Assembly (NCBI GenBank): GCA_030653365.1
Contig: JAURZL010000013.1
Span: 124,001-188,000 of the forward strand
From: Anaerolineaceae bacterium
Lineage (GTDB): Bacteria; Chloroflexota; Anaerolineae; Anaerolineales; Anaerolineaceae
Length of the DNA: 64,000 bases
Reading direction: 5' to 3'
This document shows, piece after piece, positions 29,458 through 37,485 of this stretch. Positions within the stretch are counted from its first letter, which is position 1, and each line of letters starts with the position of its first letter. A program made the position numbers and the translations under genes. Below the pieces are notes generated by a model that worked only from the letters and a program-made list of their open reading frames with translations, did not search any database and was not told where the DNA came from.

Positions 29458-30564
29458 ATGCAAAATAATCCTTTCAAGGGAATGGTAAGCTTGTTTACCT
29501 CGGCAATAGGCCGGATCTTTGTCTCAATCATTGTCCCTTTACTAACGTTTCTTGTATTATGGCAAGGGTTCATCTTTCTTAGAGATACTCAGGCAAATCA
29601 ATTCCTGGTAGTATTGATAGCAATTGTTTGGGGAGTTGGTGGCGTAATGCTACTCTACTATGTGACCAACTGGTTGGTAGAGAAATTACCTAAAGAATGG
29701 CGCAATCGCTTGCAACCTTTTATTTTTGTCGGTCCTGCACTGGCGATATTGGCATGGTTTTTGGCAATTCCAACCTTCAGAACCCTGTTGTTAAGTTTCC
29801 AGGACCAAAATAGTCGTGTTTTTGTTGGGATGGATAACTATATTTTTGCCCTGACTGACCGAATCATGCTTGAGGCATTTAGAAATAACCTGCTGTGGAT
29901 AATTTTTGGTACTTTCTTTAGTGTAAGTTTAGGATTAATAATAGCAGTAATGGCGGACCGAAGCCGCTTTGAAAATATTTATAAGATCATCATTTTTATG
30001 CCAATGGCTATATCATTTGTTGGAGCAGGTGTCATCTGGAAGTTTATTTACACCTATAGAGGAGAAGGTGCTGGAATTGCAGAAATTGGATTACTCAATG
30101 CAATCGTAATTGCCTTAGGGGGCATATCTCAGCCATGGTTACAACAACCACCATGGAATAACTTCTTTCTCATAGTTATCATGGTGTGGCTGCAAACCGG
30201 ATACACAATGGTGATTTTGTCCTCTGCTATTAAAGGAATTCCCGCTGAATTATTGGAAGCTGCGCGAGTGGATGGCTCCAATGAATTCCATATTTTCTTT
30301 AATATCATCATTCCAACCATAAAAGGTACATTAATTACTGTATCCACAACGATTCTCATCTTTAGCTTGAAACTGTTTGATATTGTTCGGGTGATGACAG
30401 GTGGCAATTATGGCACCAATGTTATTGCCAATGAGTTCTATTTGCAGCGTTTTACCTATGGTAATGCAGGTCGTGCTTCTGCGATCGCTATCATTCTGTT
30501 AGTAGCAGTTGTTCCGGTGATGGTTTACAACCTGCGCCAATTCAGAGAAAGGAAGGCGTTCTGA
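29458..30564 (+). CDS. aglF: Alpha-glucoside ABC transporter permease (AglF-like)
   Basis: A membrane subunit of about 368 residues with two extra N-terminal helices (about 10-70) before the usual six-helix core, as in AglF/MalF relatives. The EAA loop reads LEAARVDGSNEFHIFFNIIIP. I start at ATG 29458, seven bases after GGAGGG, rather than the in-frame TTG at 29443, which lies before the ribosome site. The stop overlaps the next gene's start by one base (TGATG), indicating translational coupling. Confidence 0.85.
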   Translation: MQNNPFKGMVSLFTSAIGRIFVSIIVPLLTFLVLWQGFIFLRDTQANQFLVVLIAIVWGVGGVMLLYYVTNWLVEKLPKEWRNRLQPFIFVGPALAILAWFLAIPTFRTLLLSFQDQNSRVFVGMDNYIFALTDRIMLEAFRNNLLWIIFGTFFSVSLGLIIAVMADRSRFENIYKIIIFMPMAISFVGAGVIWKFIYTYRGEGAGIAEIGLLNAIVIALGGISQPWLQQPPWNNFFLIVIMVWLQTGYTMVILSSAIKGIPAELLEAARVDGSNEFHIFFNIIIPTIKGTLITVSTTILIFSLKLFDIVRVMTGGNYGTNVIANEFYLQRFTYGNAGRASAIAIILLVAVVPVMVYNLRQFRERKAF

Positions 30565-31673
30565 TGAGTAAAAAACCAAAAAGCTTTAAGAGCCAGAAGA
30601 AAGTTTCCAGTCTTTTTGTCAATGGTGTTTTGATATTCATCTGCCTGATCTGGATTATTCCTACTTTAGGGGTTTTGGTGACTTCATTTCGATACAGCGA
30701 AAATATCTTCCGGTCTGGATGGTGGGCTGTCTTCCCACATAGAGGATATGTAGAAACACGGGAAATTAATATTGATCCATCAACAGATGTAAATGGTCCC
30801 ATAACGATTGATGGCGTGACCCATACTTTTGAAGAATGGCGGAATGGTATTACGATGCCTGATGGAGATCGATACACCTGGTATGGTAACAAACGAACTT
30901 TGCTTGTAAAGGTTGAGGAACGGAAATGGCTTGGATTTGAAACCGATCTCACCTTAGATAATTATAGAGACACCCTGACGGGAAAAGAAATTTCATTCAC
31001 GGATGGTATGGGCAATACAATTGTTCGTAAAGGGAATGACCTGGGTGGTGCCTTCTTGAATTCGATTGCAGTATCAATCCCAGCAACCATCATCCCCATC
31101 ATGATCGCTGCTTTTGCAGCCTATGGTTTTGCGTGGTTGAATTTCCCCGGAAGAAAATTCTTTTTTACAATTGTTGTAGCATTACTCGTAGTTCCATTGC
31201 AAATTGCTCTTGTACCAATATTACAGGATTACACCAAATTGAATCTCAATGGGACATTCCTGGCGATTTGGATGGCACACACCGGATTTGGTTTACCCTT
31301 GGCGATATATCTGATGTTCAACTACATCAGTACAATTCCACGTGAATTATTGGAGTCAGCCTTTATTGATGGGGCATCTCCGTTTACAATTTTTACTAAA
31401 CTCATTCTTCCACTTTCTGTACCCGCCTTAGCTTCATTCGCGATTTTCCAATTCCTGTGGGTCTGGAATGATTACCTGGTGGCTCTGGTATTCCTGGGTG
31501 ACAAGACCAGGGTGGTTACCAGTGCATTAGCAGCTATCGTCGGAGAAAAGGGACAGGATTGGCATTTGTTAACATCCGGTGCATTTATTAGTATGATTTT
31601 GCCATTGGTAGTATTTCTGGCATTACAACGCTATTTCGTTCGTGGTATGATGGCTGGATCAGTAAAAGGATAG
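30564..31673 (+). CDS. aglG: Alpha-glucoside ABC transporter permease (AglG-like) with extracytoplasmic insert
   Basis: 369 residues. After the first helix there is a roughly 120-residue insert (about 50-155; GYVETREINIDPSTD onward) before the second helix. AglG proteins have such an insert and ordinary MalG permeases lack it. The EAA loop is LESAFIDGASPFTIFTKLILP and the end is RGMMAGSVKG. GGAAGG before the start. No ATPase follows, so the importer must share one encoded elsewhere. Confidence 0.85.
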   Translation: MSKKPKSFKSQKKVSSLFVNGVLIFICLIWIIPTLGVLVTSFRYSENIFRSGWWAVFPHRGYVETREINIDPSTDVNGPITIDGVTHTFEEWRNGITMPDGDRYTWYGNKRTLLVKVEERKWLGFETDLTLDNYRDTLTGKEISFTDGMGNTIVRKGNDLGGAFLNSIAVSIPATIIPIMIAAFAAYGFAWLNFPGRKFFFTIVVALLVVPLQIALVPILQDYTKLNLNGTFLAIWMAHTGFGLPLAIYLMFNYISTIPRELLESAFIDGASPFTIFTKLILPLSVPALASFAIFQFLWVWNDYLVALVFLGDKTRVVTSALAAIVGEKGQDWHLLTSGAFISMILPLVVFLALQRYFVRGMMAGSVKG

Positions 31674-31683
31674 TAAATAATTT

Positions 31684-33315
31684 ATGACAGTAGAAAATAG
31701 ATGGTACAAACAGGCGGTCATTTATGAATTGAATGTCCGAGGGTTTTACGATGCTAATCAGGATGGAGCCGGTGATCTGGCTGGTGTAACTGCAAAACTG
31801 GATTATCTCCAAAGTCTGGGGGTAGACCTTGTCTGGTTATTGCCGATTATGAAATCACCTTTACGAGATGGTGGCTATGATGTCAGTGATATGCTAAATG
31901 TAAACCCTAATTTTGGAACCCTTGAGGATTTCAACATACTCGTTAATGAAACACACCGTCGGGGTATGAAAATTATGGTGGAATTAATTCCTAATCACAC
32001 TTCCGATCAACATCCATGGTTTCAAGCTTCACGTGATCCAGAGCATCCTGAACATGAAAAATACAAAGATTATTATTTGTGGAGTGAAACAGACCAGAAA
32101 TTTAAAGACGCCCGGATTATTTTTATTGATTATGAAAAATCAAATTGGACGTATGAACCAAGCAGGGGTGAATACTATTGGCATCGATTCTTCTATCATC
32201 AACCTGATTTAAATTATGACAATCCTGAAGTTCAAAAAGAAATGATGCGTACAGTGCAATACTGGATTGATTTAGGCGTGGATGCTATTCGTGTTGATGC
32301 TCCTCCATATTTGTTTGAGCGTGAAGATAGTGTTTCTGAAAATTTACCTGAATCGCATGCGTACTATAAACGGTTACGATCTTTTGTGGAGGCATATTCT
32401 CCTGAGATTATGTTATTAGCTGAGGCAAATCAATGGCCGGAAGAGACACGAGCTTATTTTGGGAATGGTGATGAATTCCATATGAATTTTCACTTTCCGT
32501 TAATGCCACGTCTTTTTATGGCTCTCGCTAAGGCAGATCGAACACCAATCGATGAAATACTGGCTCGGACTCCTGAAATCCCCAAATCATGTCAATGGGG
32601 AATATTCTTGCGTAATCATGATGAATTAACGTTAGAGATGGTTACCGAAGAGGAACGCCAATTTATGTGGAATTTCTACGCTCCTGAGCCTGAAATGAGA
32701 CTTAATCTCGGCATTCGAAGAAGATTAGCCCCTTTATTGGATAATGATCAAAGAAAAATCAGACTCATGCATTCGATCCTATTGTCATTTTTAGGGTCAC
32801 CTGTTTTGTATTATGGTGATGAAATTGGCATGGGAGATAATGTGAAACTTCGGGATCGGGATGGAGTCCGAACGCCGATGCAATGGGATGACTCCATTAA
32901 TGCTGGATTCTCGGAAGTGGAATCGCAGAAATTACGAATACCTGTGATCGAAGATGAGACTTATGGTTATCAAAAAGTGAATGTCAAAGCAGAGTTAGAA
33001 GATCCAACTTCACTCTTGAATTGGTTGAAAATTATGATCACAATCCGAAAACAGCATTCTGTTTTTGGAGAAGGAACATTGTCGTTATGTTCGCCAAAAA
33101 ACAAATCTATCATCGCTTATTTACGTGAAAATGAACTGGAAAAAATTCTTGTAATTGCCAATTTCTCTTCTGAAAACCAGCAGATCTCATTAAAGGAACT
33201 CTGTGTAAAAAATGTTGATTTTCTGGATGTTATCAACCTATATCAACCATTGGTGCTTGAAGATCAATTATTAAATCTTGAAGGCCATGGGTTTCGTTGG
33301 TTAAAAGTAGTCTAA
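31684..33315 (+). CDS. treS: Trehalose synthase (maltose alpha-D-glucosyltransferase), GH13
   Basis: Interconverts maltose and trehalose in the cytoplasm. 543 residues, the size of TreS without a fused maltokinase. Highly characteristic stretches: YELNVRGFYDANQDGAGDL, SPLRDGGYDVSD, RFFYHQPDLNYDNPEVQ, FLRNHDELTLEMVTEEE and RDRDGVRTPMQW. The catalytic triad is visible as Asp205 (IRVDAPP), Glu247 (LAEANQW) and Asp313 (RNHDEL). It follows the importer by 10 bases, so imported maltose or trehalose is the likely substrate. Confidence 0.92.
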   Translation: MTVENRWYKQAVIYELNVRGFYDANQDGAGDLAGVTAKLDYLQSLGVDLVWLLPIMKSPLRDGGYDVSDMLNVNPNFGTLEDFNILVNETHRRGMKIMVELIPNHTSDQHPWFQASRDPEHPEHEKYKDYYLWSETDQKFKDARIIFIDYEKSNWTYEPSRGEYYWHRFFYHQPDLNYDNPEVQKEMMRTVQYWIDLGVDAIRVDAPPYLFEREDSVSENLPESHAYYKRLRSFVEAYSPEIMLLAEANQWPEETRAYFGNGDEFHMNFHFPLMPRLFMALAKADRTPIDEILARTPEIPKSCQWGIFLRNHDELTLEMVTEEERQFMWNFYAPEPEMRLNLGIRRRLAPLLDNDQRKIRLMHSILLSFLGSPVLYYGDEIGMGDNVKLRDRDGVRTPMQWDDSINAGFSEVESQKLRIPVIEDETYGYQKVNVKAELEDPTSLLNWLKIMITIRKQHSVFGEGTLSLCSPKNKSIIAYLRENELEKILVIANFSSENQQISLKELCVKNVDFLDVINLYQPLVLEDQLLNLEGHGFRWLKVV

Positions 33316-33321
33316 ATCTAT

Positions 33322-34665
33322 ATGGTTAATAAACAATTTCCGCCAGATTTCCTTTGGGGGGTATCCACCTCCGCTTACCAAATCGAAGGTGCCTGGAATG
33401 AGGAGGGTAAGGGGGAAAGTATCTGGGATCGTTATTCACATCAACCGAATCACATTCTCAATAATGGTAATGGTGATATCGCTTGTGATCATTATCACAG
33501 TATGCCGCAAGATGTCGCTCTTTTGAAGGAATTAGGTGTTAAGTCCTATCGATTTTCAGTTTCGTGGTCTCGGGTATTACCGCTGGGATTTGGTGAAAAA
33601 AATCAAAAAGGACTGGACTTCTATAAAAAACTGGTTGATGAATTGCTTTCCGTGAATATTAAACCATTTATTACTTTATACCACTGGGATCTCCCACAAG
33701 CCTTACAAGATAGGGGTGGTTGGGTGAATCGAGATACTGTATCTCATTTTACCGATTACGCCAATCTAATATTTTCATCACTGGCTGATCGGGTTGATAT
33801 GTGGGCAACCCATAATGAACCACGCGTTGTGTCTTTTATTGGTTATGGAAATGCTACCATGGCACCAGGTATTGCAGATTTCTCAAAATCATATCAGGTT
33901 ACCCATCACCTCCTCCTGGCTCATGGTTCAACCGTTCAGGAATATCGAAAGAATGGATATCACGGAGATATTGGGATAGTGCTTGATAGTGAGCATTCAT
34001 TTCCTGCCAGTTTTCATCCAGAGGATTTATTAGCCTGGCAACGTTATTATGAACAGGACACTGGCATTTTTACGGACGCATTGTTTCTTGGAAAATACCC
34101 CGATTTGTTGATGAACTGGATTGGTCCCATGCAACCGGAAATAAAACCAGGCGATATGGAGATCATTAGAGAACCGATCGATTTTTTAGGTATCAATTAT
34201 TATCGCGGGATGGAAGTATCATTTCACCAAACTGGCGGTTATTTGAAATGCAAAACCAGGCATGAAACATTACCCATGTGGGGCTATACCGAAATGGGTT
34301 GGGGTATTCATCCAAAAGGTCTGTTAATGGTTTTGAAGAATCTAAAAGAACGATATGGAGATATACCATTGGTGATCAGTGAGAGTGGTTGTGCTACTCG
34401 GGATATTGGTGATGAAGCTGGATATGTGGACGATCAGGAACGGATTGATTATCTCAGAATGCATTTTGAATCCGGGTGGCACGCGATTCAGTCAGGAATA
34501 AATCTCAAGGGGTATTATGTCTGGAGCTTGATGGATAATTTTGAGTGGTCACAGGGTTATTCTCCTCGTTTTGGCTTGGTAAGAGTCAATTATGATTCAC
34601 TTGGTCGGATTCCCAAAAAGAGTTTTTATTGGTATCAGAATGTAATCTCGAAAAACGGATTTTAG
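33322..34665 (+). CDS. GH1 beta-glycosidase
   Basis: 447 residues, the usual length of bacterial GH1 beta-glucosidases. It starts FPPDFLWGVSTSAYQIEGAW and has the GH1 core segments SWSRVLP and YYVWSLMDNFEWSQGYSPRFGL. The acid/base is Glu166 in THNEP and the nucleophile Glu354 in ISESGCA. Both residues are present, but the flanking positions differ from the common T-L/F-NEP and I/V-T-ENG. No signal peptide. Its place in an alpha-glucoside operon, six bases after treS, is unexpected for a beta-glucosidase. Substrate is open. Confidence 0.88.
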   Translation: MVNKQFPPDFLWGVSTSAYQIEGAWNEEGKGESIWDRYSHQPNHILNNGNGDIACDHYHSMPQDVALLKELGVKSYRFSVSWSRVLPLGFGEKNQKGLDFYKKLVDELLSVNIKPFITLYHWDLPQALQDRGGWVNRDTVSHFTDYANLIFSSLADRVDMWATHNEPRVVSFIGYGNATMAPGIADFSKSYQVTHHLLLAHGSTVQEYRKNGYHGDIGIVLDSEHSFPASFHPEDLLAWQRYYEQDTGIFTDALFLGKYPDLLMNWIGPMQPEIKPGDMEIIREPIDFLGINYYRGMEVSFHQTGGYLKCKTRHETLPMWGYTEMGWGIHPKGLLMVLKNLKERYGDIPLVISESGCATRDIGDEAGYVDDQERIDYLRMHFESGWHAIQSGINLKGYYVWSLMDNFEWSQGYSPRFGLVRVNYDSLGRIPKKSFYWYQNVISKNGF

Positions 34666-34671
34666 ATTTTT

Positions 34672-36642
34672 ATGGATATTCAATATCAGGCACAATTCAC
34701 CTATGAAAGGCTTTTACCCAGGTTATTAAACCGGTTTCAAGGATATGCAACAGAGAATCCTGAGGATTGGCAGGAATTTAATAAAAGATTGGAATTATAT
34801 TTTCCAACTTTGTTTAAGAAATTATTTCCACTTTATGGAAATGTTTATGACGCGATTTATTACCTAGAGGAATTGTTTACTGTTTTGGCAGAAAGTTGGA
34901 TTACCCGCCCAACAAACTTAAAATTGCTTGATAAATCTCGGGAAGCAGACCCCCTATGGTACCAATCTGAAAAGATGATTGGAGCAGTATGTTATGTAGA
35001 CCTTTTTGCAGGAAGTCTCAAAGGGCTTTATCAAAAAATCCCATATTTAACCGAATTAGGTGTAACTTATTTGCACCTTATGCCATTGTTTAAGACGCCA
35101 GAGGGTGAAAATGATGGAGGTTATGCAATCAGCAGCTATCGCGAGTTAAATCCTGAGATTGGAACAATGGAAGAATTGATAGCTCTTGCAGAAGAACTAC
35201 GAAAACATGGAATCAGCCTGGTTTTAGATTTTGTTTTTAACCATACATCTTATGAACATGAATGGGCACAAAAAGCCCAGGCAGGCGATTCTCTTTTTCA
35301 GAATTTTTATTGGATTTACCCAGACCGTCGTATGCCGGATGCATTTGAAGCACATTTGCGTGAAATTTTCCCTGATGAACACCCAGGAGCATTCACATAT
35401 TTTGAATCCTTTGATAAATGGGTTTGGACTACATTTCACTCTTACCAGTGGGATCTGAATTATCAGAATCCTGCTGTGTTTGTTAACATGGCAAAAGAAA
35501 TGTTATTTTTAGCGAATGCTGGGGTGGAGGTATTGCGTTTGGATGCTGTTGCTTTTATCTGGAAGCAAATGGGTACTGGTTGTGAAAATTTACCTGAGGC
35601 TCATTTACTAATCCAGGCTTTTAATCTGATAGCAAGAATTGCAGCACCTGCCCTGGTTTTTAAATCCGAAGCAATTGTCCATCCGGATGATGTGATTAAA
35701 TATATCTCACCTGAAAAATGTCAAATTTCCTATAACCCGCTCCTGATGGCTTTGATTTGGGAAAGTCTAGCTACTCGTGAGATTAAATTGTTAAGATATT
35801 CACTCCAAAAACGACTGGCAATTCCAAACCAATGTTCCTGGGTAAACTATGTTCGATGTCATGATGACATTGGCTGGACATTTTCAGATGAGGATGCTGC
35901 AGAATTGTGGATTAAAGGATATGATCATCGTCTTTTTCTTAATGAGTTTTATCGAGGTCGTTTTCCAGGAAGCTTTGCCAAAGGTTTGCCTTTTCAGGAA
36001 AATCCAAAAACGGGAGACTGCCGGATTTCGGGAACCTGTGCTTCATTGGCAGGATTGGAAAAAGCCATCACACAAGAAACTGAGATTGAAGTTGATTTGG
36101 CCATTAAGCGTATTCTTTTGATTCATGGAATTATTCTGACAATTGGTGGGATACCTCTCATATATTTAGGGGATGAGGTTGGTAAGATAAACGATTACTC
36201 ATACCAGAATGATCCTGCCAAGTCAAACGACAGCCGGTGGGTCCATCGATCATTCTTTGATGATCAAAAAGCAGAAATTCGAAACAGAAAGAATACAGTT
36301 GAAGGACGAATTTTTTCCCAGTTGGTTCGATTGATTCAATTACGAAAATCTCATCCAGTTTTTAGCAACTTAAATACTGAAGTAATAGATACATTTAATC
36401 CACATGTTCTAGGTTTTTCAAAAAAGAAAAACACTGATTATTTTGTCGTGATGGCTAATTTTTCGGAAAAGGTTCAAAGAGTCACTTGGAAAAATTTTAT
36501 TTCGGATAAAAATATTTCCTTTGAAGATTTCGAGCTAGGGATTCCTCTTAACATGACCTCCATTACCTTAGAACCATATGATCTTAAATTTATCCAGATA
36601 AAAAAGGTTCATAATATTGTTGATTCCAAAATAAAAGGGTAA
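34672..36642 (+). CDS. Amylosucrase-type GH13 enzyme
   Basis: 656 residues, matching amylosucrases and sucrose hydrolases (GH13 subfamily 4). An N-terminal helical domain (about 1-95) precedes the barrel. Asp291 (LRLDAVAF), Glu333 (FKSEAIVHP) and Asp398 (VRCHDDIGW) line up with Neisseria amylosucrase D286, E328 and D393 at a constant offset of five. YGGYAIS-like and GGIPLIYLGDEVG segments are also present. It would convert sucrose to fructose plus alpha-glucan or glucose. Cytoplasmic, six bases after GH1, consistent with sucrose entry through the AglEFG importer. Confidence 0.88.
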   Translation: MDIQYQAQFTYERLLPRLLNRFQGYATENPEDWQEFNKRLELYFPTLFKKLFPLYGNVYDAIYYLEELFTVLAESWITRPTNLKLLDKSREADPLWYQSEKMIGAVCYVDLFAGSLKGLYQKIPYLTELGVTYLHLMPLFKTPEGENDGGYAISSYRELNPEIGTMEELIALAEELRKHGISLVLDFVFNHTSYEHEWAQKAQAGDSLFQNFYWIYPDRRMPDAFEAHLREIFPDEHPGAFTYFESFDKWVWTTFHSYQWDLNYQNPAVFVNMAKEMLFLANAGVEVLRLDAVAFIWKQMGTGCENLPEAHLLIQAFNLIARIAAPALVFKSEAIVHPDDVIKYISPEKCQISYNPLLMALIWESLATREIKLLRYSLQKRLAIPNQCSWVNYVRCHDDIGWTFSDEDAAELWIKGYDHRLFLNEFYRGRFPGSFAKGLPFQENPKTGDCRISGTCASLAGLEKAITQETEIEVDLAIKRILLIHGIILTIGGIPLIYLGDEVGKINDYSYQNDPAKSNDSRWVHRSFFDDQKAEIRNRKNTVEGRIFSQLVRLIQLRKSHPVFSNLNTEVIDTFNPHVLGFSKKKNTDYFVVMANFSEKVQRVTWKNFISDKNISFEDFELGIPLNMTSITLEPYDLKFIQIKKVHNIVDSKIKG

Positions 36643-36650
36643 GCGTAAAT

Positions 36651-36902
36651 TTGTTCACTTATTATCTGGTTATAAATTGCATAACTTTAATCGTATGGGG
36701 AATTGATAAATTTCGCGCAAAACTAAATCAATGGCGAATTCCGGAGAAAAGTCTCCTTGTACTCATTATTCTTGGTGGGGGTATTGGCGCGCTCATTGGA
36801 ATGACTGTTTTTCGTCACAAAACAAGAAAATCTCATTTTAAAATCATCAGTATCATCAGTATTCTGATTCATCTTGTTTTGTTCTTCTACATTTTAAGTT
36901 AA
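36651..36902 (+). CDS. DUF1294 small membrane protein
   Basis: 83 residues with three predicted helices. NCITLIVWGIDKFRAKLNQW, RIPEKSLL and the GGGIGALIGMTVFRHKT segment are the DUF1294 signature. TTG start with a weak AAGGG upstream. Eight bases after the amylosucrase gene, so probably the last gene in the operon by read-through; no functional link is known. Confidence 0.8.
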   Translation: MFTYYLVINCITLIVWGIDKFRAKLNQWRIPEKSLLVLIILGGGIGALIGMTVFRHKTRKSHFKIISIISILIHLVLFFYILS

Positions 36903-36950
36903 ATTAATTCCTGAACTATAATTTTTTCAAAAAATCTTATTTTATAAATT

Positions 36951-37275
36951 CTACCATTGCACAGTTGTCTCTTTGCGCCGTTTTTTGGAAAAGATTTTCG
37001 CTAAAACAACCTCAGCCATAAATCCACCAATATATGCCCAGAACGCAACACCACCCACATCTGGTTCACCTATTGACAAAACACCGCTGAGTAATTGCAG
37101 CACAAACCATAAACCTCAAACGATTGCTGCAGCCACCATGGAGAGACGCATTAAATTACCGATTGGAATAAAAGTTAGGATTCAAGTTGGGATCGAGAAC
37201 TAAATATGCACCTAACACAGCTGCAATTGCACTGCTTGCGCCAACCGTTGGGATTTGAGATTTCGGATTGGTATT
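36951..37275 (-). pseudogene. Decayed rhomboid-family serine protease, C-terminal fragment
   Basis: The minus strand reads PTVGASSAIAAVLGAYLVLD (catalytic Ser in GASSA), then shifts frame near 37185 into LTFIPIGNLMRLSMVAAAIV. An in-frame TGA follows, then GLWFVLQLLSGVLSIGEP, GGVAFWAYIGG and a normal stop at 36951-36953. These are the last transmembrane helices of rhomboid proteases. The catalytic His of the AHIGG motif is Tyr, and the N-terminal half is missing. At least one frameshift, one stop and one active-site loss show it is dead. The rest of 36903-37485 holds no gene. Confidence 0.8.
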
Positions 37276-37485
37276 ATGGTTCTGAATCCTTAGGTTTTTT
37301 GTCCTCATATCTAGTCAGTCAAATGGAGAACTAAAAATCAAAAAGAAAGGTTTCTTTTTGATTCATTAATTCTTTTTTTCCTGTTCATCTATTTTACTTC
37401 CCAAAGCAATCTTGATTTAATTCCAACAAAGAAATGTCTTCAGGTATGGAAATTCGGATATTTAAGAATCCTTTATATTGAGATA

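Noticed and set aside
36973..37203. Plus-strand 76-codon open frame
   Set aside because: Its antisense strand carries recognisable rhomboid sequence; the plus-strand product is Lys/Pro-rich with no family resemblance.
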